NCBI GenBank assembly: GCA_020830965.2
Contig: JACCFC020000018.1
Coordinates: 1-64,000, forward strand
DNA length: 64,000 bases
From: Neisseriaceae bacterium TC5R-5
GTDB taxonomy: Bacteria; Pseudomonadota; Gammaproteobacteria; Burkholderiales; Chromobacteriaceae
Direction of reading: 5' to 3'
Both the position numbers and the translations under genes were made by a program. This document shows, piece after piece, positions 29,096 through 37,472 of this stretch (positions are counted from its first letter, which is position 1; each line of letters opens with the position of its first letter). A model generated the notes under the pieces. That model was not told where the DNA came from. It saw only the letters and a program-made list of their open reading frames with translations, and searched no databases.

Positions 29096-29608
29096 ATGAA
29101 ACTACTTGATCTCTATATTGGCGAAGGTTTCGCCGGCCCTGGCGTCAATGCGGCGCATATCAATATTGTGATGGGCCCACGGTCTGGCCCGGCTGGCCAG
29201 GCATTTGCCAATGGACTGGCTTCGCCCAGCCAGGGACATTGCCCATTCATGGTCATTGCTCAGCCGAATATTCCCGTCAAGCCGATGACGCTTTATGTGA
29301 ATAAGGCTGCTATCAACAGTGATTTTCACGGCAATGCCACTTGGGGTGCTTCACAAGCCGGTATCGCACAAGCAATTACGGAAGCTTTGCTGGATGGTAC
29401 TTTGCCAGCAGAGGCCGAGGATAACTGGGCGATTGTCAGCGCAAACTGGGTTAACCCTGCTTGTGATGATCTGGACGCTGTCTACCATAATAACTACCAG
29501 GCTTGCCGCACGGCACTGCAAGCCGCGCTAAACGGCTTACCCGCTCGCTCACAACTGGCCGATATCCGCCAGCAAATCCACAATCCTTTCTACACGCCCA
29601 AAGCCTAA
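29096..29608 (+). CDS. Formaldehyde-activating enzyme (Fae) homologue
   Basis: True Fae condenses formaldehyde with tetrahydromethanopterin. This 170-residue protein keeps the family's N-terminal block: IGEGFAGPGVNAAHINIVMG with the catalytic His21, GPRSGPAGQAFANGL, and AQPNIPVKPMTLYVNKAAIN. The C-terminus has the HNPF element near the end. No other tetrahydromethanopterin genes (mtdB, mch, fhcABCD, mptG) lie in the window, so the cofactor is uncertain; Fae-like paralogues of unknown role are known in non-methylotrophs. It starts a plus-strand unit with an aldo/keto reductase 10 bp downstream and an MFS carrier, suggesting handling of a small aldehyde or an aldehyde-releasing substrate. Confidence 0.85.
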   Translation: MKLLDLYIGEGFAGPGVNAAHINIVMGPRSGPAGQAFANGLASPSQGHCPFMVIAQPNIPVKPMTLYVNKAAINSDFHGNATWGASQAGIAQAITEALLDGTLPAEAEDNWAIVSANWVNPACDDLDAVYHNNYQACRTALQAALNGLPARSQLADIRQQIHNPFYTPKA

Positions 29609-29618
29609 GGAAGCCACT

Positions 29619-30632
29619 ATGCAAACTGTCCGCCTTGGCCATAGCGGCCTTGAGGTTTCCCGTCTCTGCCTGGGTACCATGAATATGGGTGACCCGCAGT
29701 GGAAGCCATGGATTTTTGATGAAGCAAAAAGTGAACCGATTGTGCGCCATGCTTTGGAACACGGGGTTAACTTTATCGACTTGGCCGATTTTTACTCGGC
29801 CGGCGCTGGCGAAGAGGTACTGGGACGTATTTTAAAGCGCCTGGCACGACGCGACGATATCGTAGTCACCACCAAGGTGGGCTATGGCACACGCCCGGGT
29901 GTGAATCAAAGTGGTCACTCGCGCAAGCATATCATGGCCAGTATTGATGCTTCTTTACAGCGTCTTGGTATGGATTATATCGATATCTATATGCTGCATT
30001 TCTTTGACATCCATACTCCGGTGGAAGAAACCATGGCAGCGATGGATGCGGTAGTACGCAGTGGTAAAGCTCGTTATATCGGTGTTTCCACGATGCAGAC
30101 CGGTCAATTAGCCAAGATCCTGCTGGCCTGCGAGCGCCATGGTTGGAGCAAGCCTATCAATATGCAGCTGCAGCTTAACTGTGCCTATCGTGAAGAGCAG
30201 CGCGATATGATTCCCTTCTGTCAGGACCAGGGCCTCGGTGTATCGGTTTTCAGTCCATTGGCACGTGGCTTGCTCAGCGGTGATGCCAACTCTACTCGCA
30301 ATCAAACCGATTTCTTCACCCAGCAGATGTACGGTGACGATACCTGTCTGGCTATTGCGCAATCTGTCCAACGCGTTGCCCAGGCACGCGGTGTAAGCAA
30401 TGCGCAGATTGCACAAGCATGGGTACTGGCGCAGAGTGGTGTAGACTGCATGCTGGTCGGCGCTGACAGCACTCAACAGTTCGATAGTGCGCTGGCCGCA
30501 GTGGAAACCAAGCTCTCCGCAGCGGAATGTTATGAGCTGGAACGCAACTACACTCCTTGTGACTTAATTCACGACTACAACGCCGGTAAGCGCCTACCCC
30601 GCCAAGCAAGACCTATGCAGGCAACTTTCTAG
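29619..30632 (+). CDS. Aldo/keto reductase
   Basis: This NAD(P)H-dependent (beta/alpha)8-barrel oxidoreductase is of the YajO/Tas-like group. The catalytic tetrad is visible as Asp54 and Tyr59 (FIDLADFYS), Lys86 (TTKVG) and His127 (YMLHFFD). The C-terminal cofactor region has AQAWVLAQSGVDCMLVGAD. Length 337. An AAGGAAG ribosome binding site precedes ATG 29619, 10 bp after the fae homologue. Coupling to a Fae-like protein suggests that it reduces or oxidises an aldehyde; the substrate is unknown. Confidence 0.9.
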   Translation: MQTVRLGHSGLEVSRLCLGTMNMGDPQWKPWIFDEAKSEPIVRHALEHGVNFIDLADFYSAGAGEEVLGRILKRLARRDDIVVTTKVGYGTRPGVNQSGHSRKHIMASIDASLQRLGMDYIDIYMLHFFDIHTPVEETMAAMDAVVRSGKARYIGVSTMQTGQLAKILLACERHGWSKPINMQLQLNCAYREEQRDMIPFCQDQGLGVSVFSPLARGLLSGDANSTRNQTDFFTQQMYGDDTCLAIAQSVQRVAQARGVSNAQIAQAWVLAQSGVDCMLVGADSTQQFDSALAAVETKLSAAECYELERNYTPCDLIHDYNAGKRLPRQARPMQATF

Positions 30633-30696
30633 TCAGTCCATCGTAATCTTAGTTGCCCTTATTCGCCTGACTGAACCAAAGAGTCTCAGCGGCATG

Positions 30697-30717
30697 GCCT
30701 CGCTATTACAGCGAGGC
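30697..30717 (+). other. Hairpin between the aldo/keto reductase and MFS genes
   Basis: GCCTCGCT (30697-30704) pairs perfectly with AGCGAGGC (30710-30717) over a 5-nt loop, 25 bp before the MFS start. No T tract follows, so it is probably an mRNA stability or attenuation element. Confidence 0.45.
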
Positions 30718-30741
30718 TATCTACAAACCAAAGGAGCAGTG

Positions 30742-32094
30742 ATGACAACTACTCGTATCCAACTGGATGATGTTCCCCTCAACCGTTTTCATCTTAAAAT
30801 TGCCGGCCTCACCTTCGGTGCGCATTTTACCGATGGCTATATTCTGGGCTTAATAGGCATCACCCTGACCTTACTAACGCCGCATTGGCAGCTAGATGCT
30901 TTCTGGCAAGGCATGCTGGGCAGCTCGGCTTTAATTGGTCTGTTTTTAGGCAGTTTGTTTTTTGGCTGGGTATCTGATTATCTTGGCCGCCAAAAGATTT
31001 TTCTGGTGAGTTTTATTCTGATTACTGCCGCCACCGCCGGGCAGTTTTTTGCTGAGTCGGCTTGGCAGCTTTTTTTATTACGTGTCGTCATCGGGATTGG
31101 CCTAGGTGGTGACTACAGTGTAGGCCACACGCTACTGGCCGAGTTTGCCCCACGCAAACAACGTGGCGTACTGCTGGGGTCTTTTAGTGTGGTCTGGACA
31201 CTGGGTTATGTGGCCGCCACTTTTGTGGGTATTGCCATGCTGCAACTAGGAGCAGATGCCTGGCGCTGGATGCTGGCCTCCGCCGCGATACCGGCGGCTA
31301 TTATTCTGGTGGCGCGTCTGGGCACGCCGGAATCCCCACGCTGGCTGCAACAGCAAGGCCGCCAGCAAGAAGCCAACGCTATTCTGGCCCGCCATTTTGG
31401 CCCTAATGTAGTGCTGGATGAGCTAGCACCCAAAGGGCCGAAGCCAGGCTATGCCGCACTGTTCAGCCGGGAATACCGGCAACGCACCGCGTTTAATTGC
31501 CTATTCTTTGTCTGTATCGTGATGCCTTATTTTGCTATCTATACTTTTTTGCCGGCGATTTTACAAAAAATGCATTTACGCGAGGGTACCGCTACCGAAA
31601 TGCTGCTGAATGCCTTGTTGATTATCGGCGCTTTGCTCGGTATCTGGTGCACCATCAAATTCAGCCGACGCGGTTTTTTAATCAATTCTTTCCTGATTCT
31701 CGCTGCCTGTCTTTGCTTACTGGTCATCCTGCCCGGTCAATTCCCCTGGCTGCTCATCGCCGCCTTTGCCGTATTCACGCTGGTACTCTCCGCCGTCAGT
31801 AATTTAGTTGGTGTTTTTCCGGCAGAAACTTTTCCCACCGAGCTGCGTGCCAGTGGTGTCGGTTTAGCCACCGCTGTCAGCCGCCTGGGATCGGCCATCA
31901 GCACTTTTTTATTACCGGTCAGCGTAGCCAGCCTAGGCATGAACAGCACCATGGCGATTTTGGCCGCAATTTTATTACTGGGCGCATGGATCAGTTATAG
32001 CTGGGCACCCGAGACCAAAGCACTGGCACTAACAGAAGCCAGTAGCGTCGATCATGATGAGAGACTCCACCCGAAGAACAATCCTGCCACCTGA
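30742..32094 (+). CDS. Major facilitator superfamily transporter, metabolite:H+ symporter-like
   Basis: This inner-membrane carrier of 450 residues has about 12 hydrophobic segments. Motif A is GWVSDYLGRQKIF after helix 2, and the sugar/acid symporter motif PESPRWL precedes the central loop. RVVIGIGLGGDYSVGHTLLAEFAPRKQRG lies in helices 4-5, as in aromatic-acid and niacin transporters of the MHS/AAHS type. AAGGAG precedes ATG 30742; the longer open frame is not supported. It follows the fae homologue and aldo/keto reductase and is likely to import the substrate of that cluster. Confidence 0.9.
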   Translation: MTTTRIQLDDVPLNRFHLKIAGLTFGAHFTDGYILGLIGITLTLLTPHWQLDAFWQGMLGSSALIGLFLGSLFFGWVSDYLGRQKIFLVSFILITAATAGQFFAESAWQLFLLRVVIGIGLGGDYSVGHTLLAEFAPRKQRGVLLGSFSVVWTLGYVAATFVGIAMLQLGADAWRWMLASAAIPAAIILVARLGTPESPRWLQQQGRQQEANAILARHFGPNVVLDELAPKGPKPGYAALFSREYRQRTAFNCLFFVCIVMPYFAIYTFLPAILQKMHLREGTATEMLLNALLIIGALLGIWCTIKFSRRGFLINSFLILAACLCLLVILPGQFPWLLIAAFAVFTLVLSAVSNLVGVFPAETFPTELRASGVGLATAVSRLGSAISTFLLPVSVASLGMNSTMAILAAILLLGAWISYSWAPETKALALTEASSVDHDERLHPKNNPAT

Positions 32095-32104
32095 GGCAAC
32101 CAGC

Positions 32105-32968
32105 TTAGTCACATAGCCAGCTGGCAAACTTTTCCACCTTAAGCCATCCCTGCCTATTGGCAGGGATATCCAGCCAATAGGCATACGGCCCCTCAACCTC
32201 CGCCGGGCTGATCTGGCGCAGGCGACCATCAGCCAGTTCCTGCGCCACCATCTGCCGATCAACCACAGCCAAACCCACTCCAGCACAGCAGGCCTGAATA
32301 ACCTGCTCTAAAGTGCTGAACTCCAAGCCTTGCGCATTATCTACTGTCCAATGTATCGCCTGCTGCAGCCAGTTCTTCCACACCGGCAGCCGCTGCCCCT
32401 CATGCAGGATGTGCAAGAGAGGGAAAGCCATCAGTGCTTCAGCCATGTCATGAATCAATAAAGTCGGGCTAGCGACGGCCACATGGCGCTCATACACCAG
32501 CAAACGGCTTTCGCCAGTAGCCGACGCCTGTAAGCCGAAACGAATCTCGCAATCGATACTGCTTAATGCATTTGTCTCTAGTTGCGTGGTCACGCTAAGC
32601 GACAATTGCGGATAAGACTGACAAAACGAACGCAAGCGCGGTGACAGACAGCGATTTGCCCACGTTGGGGGGGCCAGAATCTGCAAATGCTGGCGCAGAT
32701 TTTTACCCTGCACCGCCTGCAATGCCTGCTCCACCGCATCAAATGCTGCCCGTAGCGGCAAGGCTAGTGCTCCGCCGGCTTCCGTTATCGCCAAGCCTTG
32801 CGGAGTACGCACAAATAAAGCCACGCCCAAATCTTGCTCTAATTGCCGAATTTGCCGACTGACTGCACCCTGCGTGACATTCAGCGCAACGGCAGCACGA
32901 TTAAAACTACGATGACAGGCCACTTCCTCAAATACTCGCAATGCATTTAATGAAGGCAACTTTCTCAT
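32105..32968 (-). CDS. LysR-family regulator, GcvA type
   Basis: This 287-residue regulator has the GcvA-type N-terminus RKLPSLNALRVFEEVA and the helix-turn-helix SFNRAAVALNVTQGAVSRQIRQLEQDLG. The C-terminal ligand domain is complete. ATG 32968 is chosen because AAGGA lies at good spacing; two earlier in-frame ATG codons do not fit. It is convergent with the MFS gene (10-bp gap) and probably regulates the fae-like cluster. The coding strand holds a run of seven C at 32667-32673 inside the ligand domain. Confidence 0.9.
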   Translation of the reverse strand: MRKLPSLNALRVFEEVACHRSFNRAAVALNVTQGAVSRQIRQLEQDLGVALFVRTPQGLAITEAGGALALPLRAAFDAVEQALQAVQGKNLRQHLQILAPPTWANRCLSPRLRSFCQSYPQLSLSVTTQLETNALSSIDCEIRFGLQASATGESRLLVYERHVAVASPTLLIHDMAEALMAFPLLHILHEGQRLPVWKNWLQQAIHWTVDNAQGLEFSTLEQVIQACCAGVGLAVVDRQMVAQELADGRLRQISPAEVEGPYAYWLDIPANRQGWLKVEKFASWLCD

Positions 32969-33106
32969 ACTGTTCATTCCTTGAGCAGCAAAACACAACT
33001 GCCATTTTGCATTTAACCCTAATAAATACCTAGCAAAATATCATTAGAAACCAACAGTGCATGTCAATGCAAAAAACTAAAACAAACAGCAAAATCGCCT
33101 TCATCT

Positions 33107-33916
33107 ATGATGAAAAATATCTACTTGGACCAACTCAGCATGACTCAGCCACCGGTGCACACTTGGTCAAGCCTCTATTACTGGATAGCTTTATGCTACC
33201 TACTGCTGATAACGAACGCAGCGGCAACAGTGCCTACTTTTATTGCTCTGACCAGTGGTGACTACGCGCCCTTTTCCGGTGAACAATTGGCGCAAGGAGG
33301 GGTACTAAGCGAAGTGGTTACACAGGCTTTTATAAAAAGCAATATACACATTCATATCACCTGGCAACCTTGGGGCAGAGGCTATCAAAGTACCAAAGAC
33401 GGGCTTTATGCGGGCACCTATCCTTATGTCAGGACAGCAGAACGAGAAAAGGATTTTTTATACTCTTCCCCATTACTGGAACAAGAACAGCGGGCATTTT
33501 TCAGAGTGGATAAACACTATGATTTTAACGATATAGAAAAATTAGAACACACACGAATCTGCATGCCAGACGGCTGGGCACCGCCAGCCAAAATCGAGAG
33601 CATGATTAAAAACGGCCAAATTAAGCGGGAAAGTCCCAATTCATTAAATGGTTGCTTAAAAATGATCTTAGCAGGACGTGCTGACTACTTTATCAGCAAT
33701 ACCCGAGTAGGCAATGCGCTCATCCAGAGCGCAAAATTAACCAGCACGACCCCACGCATGTCCAGTACCGTACTATCGACGGTTACACTGCATTTCATTA
33801 TCAGTCGTACCTTGCCACAAGCGGATTCACTGATGAAAAAATTCGATTTCGGGTTACAGCAAATCAAGAAAAGCGGCGAATATCGCAAAATTACTCAAGC
33901 ACTCGATAACGGCTGA
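33107..33916 (+). CDS. Periplasmic substrate-binding protein-like (SBP_bac_3), orphan
   Basis: This 269-residue protein resembles polar amino-acid binding proteins but stands without permease or ATPase. A signal-like hydrophobic segment (about residues 24-41, ending TNAAATVP) is followed by FIALTSGDYAPFSGEQLAQGGVLSEVV and the ITWQPWGRGYQ pattern found in orphan SBP_bac_3 proteins of betaproteobacteria. YPYVRTAEREKDFLYSSPLL and a C-terminal QIKKSGEYRKI helix complete the fold. Start ambiguous (33107 or 33140). Such orphan proteins are often extracytoplasmic sensors or scavengers; no specific role can be given. Confidence 0.75.
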   Translation: MMKNIYLDQLSMTQPPVHTWSSLYYWIALCYLLLITNAAATVPTFIALTSGDYAPFSGEQLAQGGVLSEVVTQAFIKSNIHIHITWQPWGRGYQSTKDGLYAGTYPYVRTAEREKDFLYSSPLLEQEQRAFFRVDKHYDFNDIEKLEHTRICMPDGWAPPAKIESMIKNGQIKRESPNSLNGCLKMILAGRADYFISNTRVGNALIQSAKLTSTTPRMSSTVLSTVTLHFIISRTLPQADSLMKKFDFGLQQIKKSGEYRKITQALDNG

Positions 33917-33922
33917 ACGCTT

Positions 33923-34531
33923 TTACCAGCAACGCTGAATCATCTGTCCCAATGTCACTAACTTGCCATGGAAAAAGTGCCCGGCTCCGGGGAACACCAG
34001 CACCGGCAAGCCTTGCGGTCTAGCCCAGTTCATCACCGACGCCAGAGGGATCACTTCATCCTCTTCACCGTGAATCACCAGTGTATTGGCCGGTACCGCA
34101 GGCGTAGCAATCTCGTACTTTCCCACCGCCACGCCCAATAATAGTAATTTATCGGCATCAATCCGCTGTCGCACCTGTGCCGCAACAAAACCACCAAAAG
34201 AAAAGCCAGCCAAAGCCAGCGGCAAGCCACCTTGTTCATGCTGGGCATGAGCAACCACAGCTAACACATCCTCAACCTCGCCTCGGCCATAATCATGCTG
34301 ACCCTCGCTGTCACCCACACCACGCAGATTCGGGCAGTAACAGACATAACCAAGCTGAGCTAAAGCTTTGGCGGCGGTTTGGACAACCTTATTGGTATTG
34401 CTACCGCCTTGCAGCGGGTTAGGATGACAAATCACCGCCACCCCGCTTGGCTCACCTTGCGCGGGAACAATAATCGTCTCCAACAAACCAACTGGGCCGG
34501 CAATAGCTTGTTTGTTTTGCGCTCGTAACAT
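33923..34531 (-). CDS. Alpha/beta hydrolase (dienelactone hydrolase-like small family)
   Basis: This cytosolic hydrolase of 202 residues has the oxyanion strand VAVICHPNPLQGGS, the motif NLRGVGDSEG, the nucleophile elbow GFSFGGF, and HGEEDEVI and GAGHFFHG carrying the likely acid and catalytic His. This is the small family often found next to thioredoxin-like ferredoxins in betaproteobacteria. Its ATG overlaps the stop of the ferredoxin gene (TGATG), so it is coupled to it. Substrate unknown. Confidence 0.85.
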   Translation of the reverse strand: MLRAQNKQAIAGPVGLLETIIVPAQGEPSGVAVICHPNPLQGGSNTNKVVQTAAKALAQLGYVCYCPNLRGVGDSEGQHDYGRGEVEDVLAVVAHAQHEQGGLPLALAGFSFGGFVAAQVRQRIDADKLLLLGVAVGKYEIATPAVPANTLVIHGEEDEVIPLASVMNWARPQGLPVLVFPGAGHFFHGKLVTLGQMIQRCW

Positions 34532-34839
34532 CAAATTTTTAACCTTTCTACAATACGTCCATTGAGCAGATGCTCATCCACGATCTCGTCAATATCCTCT
34601 TTATCGACAAAGGTGTACCAGGTTTCCTGTGGGTAGACCACAATCACCGGACCATCGTCACAACGCCCCAGGCAACCGGCCTTATTCACCCTGATGCTAC
34701 CTTCACCAGCCAGGCCCAAAGCCTTGATGCGATCTTTCATATAAGCCAACAACTCGCTGGCGTGAAAGTCATTGCAACACCCCTCACCGGCGGCACGCTG
34801 GTTACAACAGACAAATACATGTTGTTTATAAAAACTCAT
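34531..34839 (-). CDS. Thioredoxin-like [2Fe-2S] ferredoxin
   Basis: This 102-residue electron carrier has a thioredoxin fold. Cluster-type cysteines are Cys11/Cys12 (VFVCCNQR), Cys21/Cys22 (EGCCND), Cys56 and Cys60 (KAGCLGRCDDGP), with the last pair and one from each N-terminal pair being the usual ligands. YPQETWYTFVDKEDIDEIVDEH is the family C-terminus. It lies 12 bp after dnaB and overlaps the downstream hydrolase. The redox partner is unknown. Confidence 0.9.
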   Translation of the reverse strand: MSFYKQHVFVCCNQRAAGEGCCNDFHASELLAYMKDRIKALGLAGEGSIRVNKAGCLGRCDDGPVIVVYPQETWYTFVDKEDIDEIVDEHLLNGRIVERLKI

Positions 34840-34851
34840 CGTTGATTCTTT

Positions 34852-36261
34852 CTATTCGTTGTCCGCCCAGCCACTTACCCCAACTGTGGCGGCATTTTCA
34901 AACTTGGCATGCTTGCCGATAAAGGCCAAGCGTACTGCCCCGGTCGGGCCATTACGGTGTTTACCGATAATCGCTTCGGCCAGGCCTTTGACCTCCTGGT
35001 TTTCCGGGCTGTAGTACTCCTCGCGATACATGAAGATAATCAGATCGGCATCCTGCTCAATAGCACCGGACTCACGCAAATCAGACATCAATGGCCGCTT
35101 GTTCGGGCGCTGCTCCACCGCGCGCGACAACTGCGATAACGCAATCACCGGCACTTGCAATTCCTTGGCCAAACCTTTCAGGCCCCGCGAAATTTCCCCC
35201 AGCTCGGAGGTACGGTTGTCACCGCTACGGCCAGAACCTGACATCAGCTGTAAATAGTCGATCACAATCAGGCCGAGGCGACCGCCATGCTGACGCGCCA
35301 GACGCCGCGCGCGCGCGCGCAACTCCAGTGCGGTTAATGCCGGGGTTTCATCAATATACATGGGGGCGTCGGATAGTTTACCAATCGCATAAGTCAGCTT
35401 TTGCCAGTCATCATCGCCCAACTTACCGGTACGCAACACATGCTGATCAAGCCGCCCCACCGAACCCAGCATACGCATTACCAATTGTGTGCCGCCCATC
35501 TCCATTGAAAACACGGCCACCGGCGCACCGTACTCCACCGCCACGTGTTCCGCGATATTCATCGAGAACGCCGTCTTACCCATGGAAGGCCGACCCGCCA
35601 CAATAATCAAATCACCGGGCTGCAAACCAGAAGTTTTCGCATCCAAATCAATAAAGCCGGTGGGAATACCGGTAACTTCGTCAGGATTATCACGGCTGTA
35701 GAGCATATCAATACGCTCCACCACTTCTTTCAGCAAAGCCGGCATTTCCAAAAAGCCCTGCTTGGATTTAGCGGTGGATTCGGCGATCTGAAACACCTTG
35801 CCCTCGGCCTCATCCAGCAGTTGCGCAGCATCGCGTCCCATAGGTGCATAAGCTGACTCGGCAATTTCGGTACCCACCACCGCCAGTTGGCGCATGATGG
35901 AGCGTTCACGCACAATCTCGGCATAACGACGGATATTGGCCGCCGATGGCGTGTTTTGTGCCAGCGTAGCCAGATAGGACAAGCCACCTACCCCGCCCAA
36001 CTCATCATTCTTGGCCAGTGTTTCCGCCACCGTCACCACGTCGGCAGGACGGGACAGTTCGATCAATCTGGCGATGTGTTTATAGATAAGGCGGTGATCG
36101 TGACGGTAAAAATCTACTTCGGTCAGCACGTCGGCAATCTTGTCAAACGCGCTGTTATCCAGCAACAAGCCACCAAGCACGGACTGTTCTGCTTCTATAG
36201 AGTGTGGCGGTGTGCGTATGGCAGCCATCTCGCCATCAAAGCTCTGGTACTGTTCAGTCAT
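34852..36261 (-). CDS. dnaB: Replicative DNA helicase
   Basis: This hexameric helicase unwinds DNA at the replication fork. The N-terminal DnaB domain (about 15-120; SIEAEQSVLGGLLLD) binds primase, and the RecA-like domain carries Walker A GRPSMGKT (223-230) and LIVIDYLQLM (Walker B). LSQLSRAVEQRPNKRPLMSDLRESG is strongly conserved. ATG 36261 gives 469 residues; the frame extends 15 residues upstream without homology. The coding sequence contains a pure CG run at 35306-35320 (RARAR region). rplI, the common upstream gene, is absent; a MITE copy lies there. Confidence 0.97.
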   Translation of the reverse strand: MTEQYQSFDGEMAAIRTPPHSIEAEQSVLGGLLLDNSAFDKIADVLTEVDFYRHDHRLIYKHIARLIELSRPADVVTVAETLAKNDELGGVGGLSYLATLAQNTPSAANIRRYAEIVRERSIMRQLAVVGTEIAESAYAPMGRDAAQLLDEAEGKVFQIAESTAKSKQGFLEMPALLKEVVERIDMLYSRDNPDEVTGIPTGFIDLDAKTSGLQPGDLIIVAGRPSMGKTAFSMNIAEHVAVEYGAPVAVFSMEMGGTQLVMRMLGSVGRLDQHVLRTGKLGDDDWQKLTYAIGKLSDAPMYIDETPALTALELRARARRLARQHGGRLGLIVIDYLQLMSGSGRSGDNRTSELGEISRGLKGLAKELQVPVIALSQLSRAVEQRPNKRPLMSDLRESGAIEQDADLIIFMYREEYYSPENQEVKGLAEAIIGKHRNGPTGAVRLAFIGKHAKFENAATVGVSGWADNE

Positions 36262-36344
36262 GTGGAACCAATAGGAAGCGTACAGTTCAATATACGCAAA
36301 TGGCAAAGCGGCATTTTAACGCGAATTGCCTGCCAGCTCATTAA

Positions 36345-36456
36345 GAGCCGCTAACAAAACCTCGCAGAGCGTCTGAGCCAAGGCGCGCCGACGCAGACAG
36401 TACCAGTGGTACGGCAAGGAGGCGCAACGTTGGATCAAGGGTTTTGTCAGCGGCGC
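36345..36456 (+). repeat. MITE-like element, copy B (112 bp)
   Basis: The left end GAGCCGCTAACAAAACC and the right end GGTTTTGTCAGCGGCGC form an inverted repeat. The core GCGCCGACGCAGACAGTAC and then GTGGTACGGCAAGGAGGCG are well kept. Flanks are TAA on the left and TTA on the right, so the target duplication is not exact here. It lies between dnaB and the alpha/beta hydrolase, both pointing leftwards. Confidence 0.8.
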
Positions 36457-36566
36457 TTAGCTGGCGTGCTGCAAATAGCCAAATGGACGTCCTTGTCCAT
36501 GAGGCTATTGTGTTCGCAAAATCAGCGCTTAGCGGCGCCATAGTAAGCACTGAAAAAGCGTGATGA

Positions 36567-37385
36567 TCAAGCTTGTACCAGCGCAGTCATTTGCTGACCG
36601 CTAGACATGGCCAAATCTTCCAGCATGGTGAAGTGAGTGCAGCCCGGCACCGCTAGCAAAGTCACTTTTTCACCGGCAGCGGCACAGGCTTGTACATACT
36701 CGCGTGATTGTCTGACCAGTTCGGGCAATTCTGCCGCCCCACTGGACACGATCATCGGCGCCCCCTTGCCAATGCATCGCAGCGGGCTATACGCATCGAT
36801 TTCCTGTGGCGTTAAACTCAGCTTCTCATTCAACCAACACAGGCTGATGGGCTCCAGATCAAATAGTCCGCTAATAGGCAGTACAAATTTTACCTGCGGA
36901 TGTGAGCGATGCATGGCGGCCAGATGTCCGCCCGCCGAGTGACCACTCAGATAAATCGGCGCCTTAGCAGTGCCTAGGCCATCCGGATCGGCAGCCAGAT
37001 GGTCAAGCAGACGACCAATCTGTGCCACAATTTCGGTCATCGTGGCTTGTGGTGCCAGCGTATATTCTGCCAACACCACACTGAAACCACACTCTAGCGG
37101 CCCTTTTGCGATAAAGGCATAGGCTTCTTTGGCAGTATGTGTCCAGTAGCCCCCATGAATAAAGATAAAGACCGGTGCGTCTTGCTTATCGTTGGGAAAC
37201 CAGTCAAAACGCTCACTCGCTTGCGGGCCATAGGCAATATCACGCTGACAAGCAACAGTGGCATAGGTGTGGGCACTACGCGCCTGGAAGTCAGCATAAA
37301 CGGCGTCAAAGTTGGCAACGGCTTGAGTGTTATTGTAGGCGGCGTCTAATGCCGCACGATCCATTCCACGATATATCTCGTTCAT
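36567..37385 (-). CDS. Alpha/beta hydrolase, HSL / kynurenine formamidase-like
   Basis: This 272-residue cytosolic serine hydrolase has the oxyanion-hole motif FIHGGYW, the nucleophile elbow SGHSAGGHLAA, a likely acid in the ISGLFDLEP/SSGAAELPE region and the catalytic His in PGCTHFTMLE. The overall pattern (MNEIYRGMDRAALDAAYNN start, HGGYW) is that of the formamidase-like subgroup, but no kyn genes are nearby. It is last in the seven-gene minus-strand operon, 87 bp after the CitE-like gene; it may hydrolyse an ester or thioester there. Confidence 0.85.
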   Translation of the reverse strand: MNEIYRGMDRAALDAAYNNTQAVANFDAVYADFQARSAHTYATVACQRDIAYGPQASERFDWFPNDKQDAPVFIFIHGGYWTHTAKEAYAFIAKGPLECGFSVVLAEYTLAPQATMTEIVAQIGRLLDHLAADPDGLGTAKAPIYLSGHSAGGHLAAMHRSHPQVKFVLPISGLFDLEPISLCWLNEKLSLTPQEIDAYSPLRCIGKGAPMIVSSGAAELPELVRQSREYVQACAAAGEKVTLLAVPGCTHFTMLEDLAMSSGQQMTALVQA

Positions 37386-37472
37386 TTTTTAAGCTCTTGA
37401 TAGAAGTTGATCGGGAAACCCATAGCCCTTATTGATCAGTTGGCTGATGGTGCTATCTCGCTAGGTTAGCAG

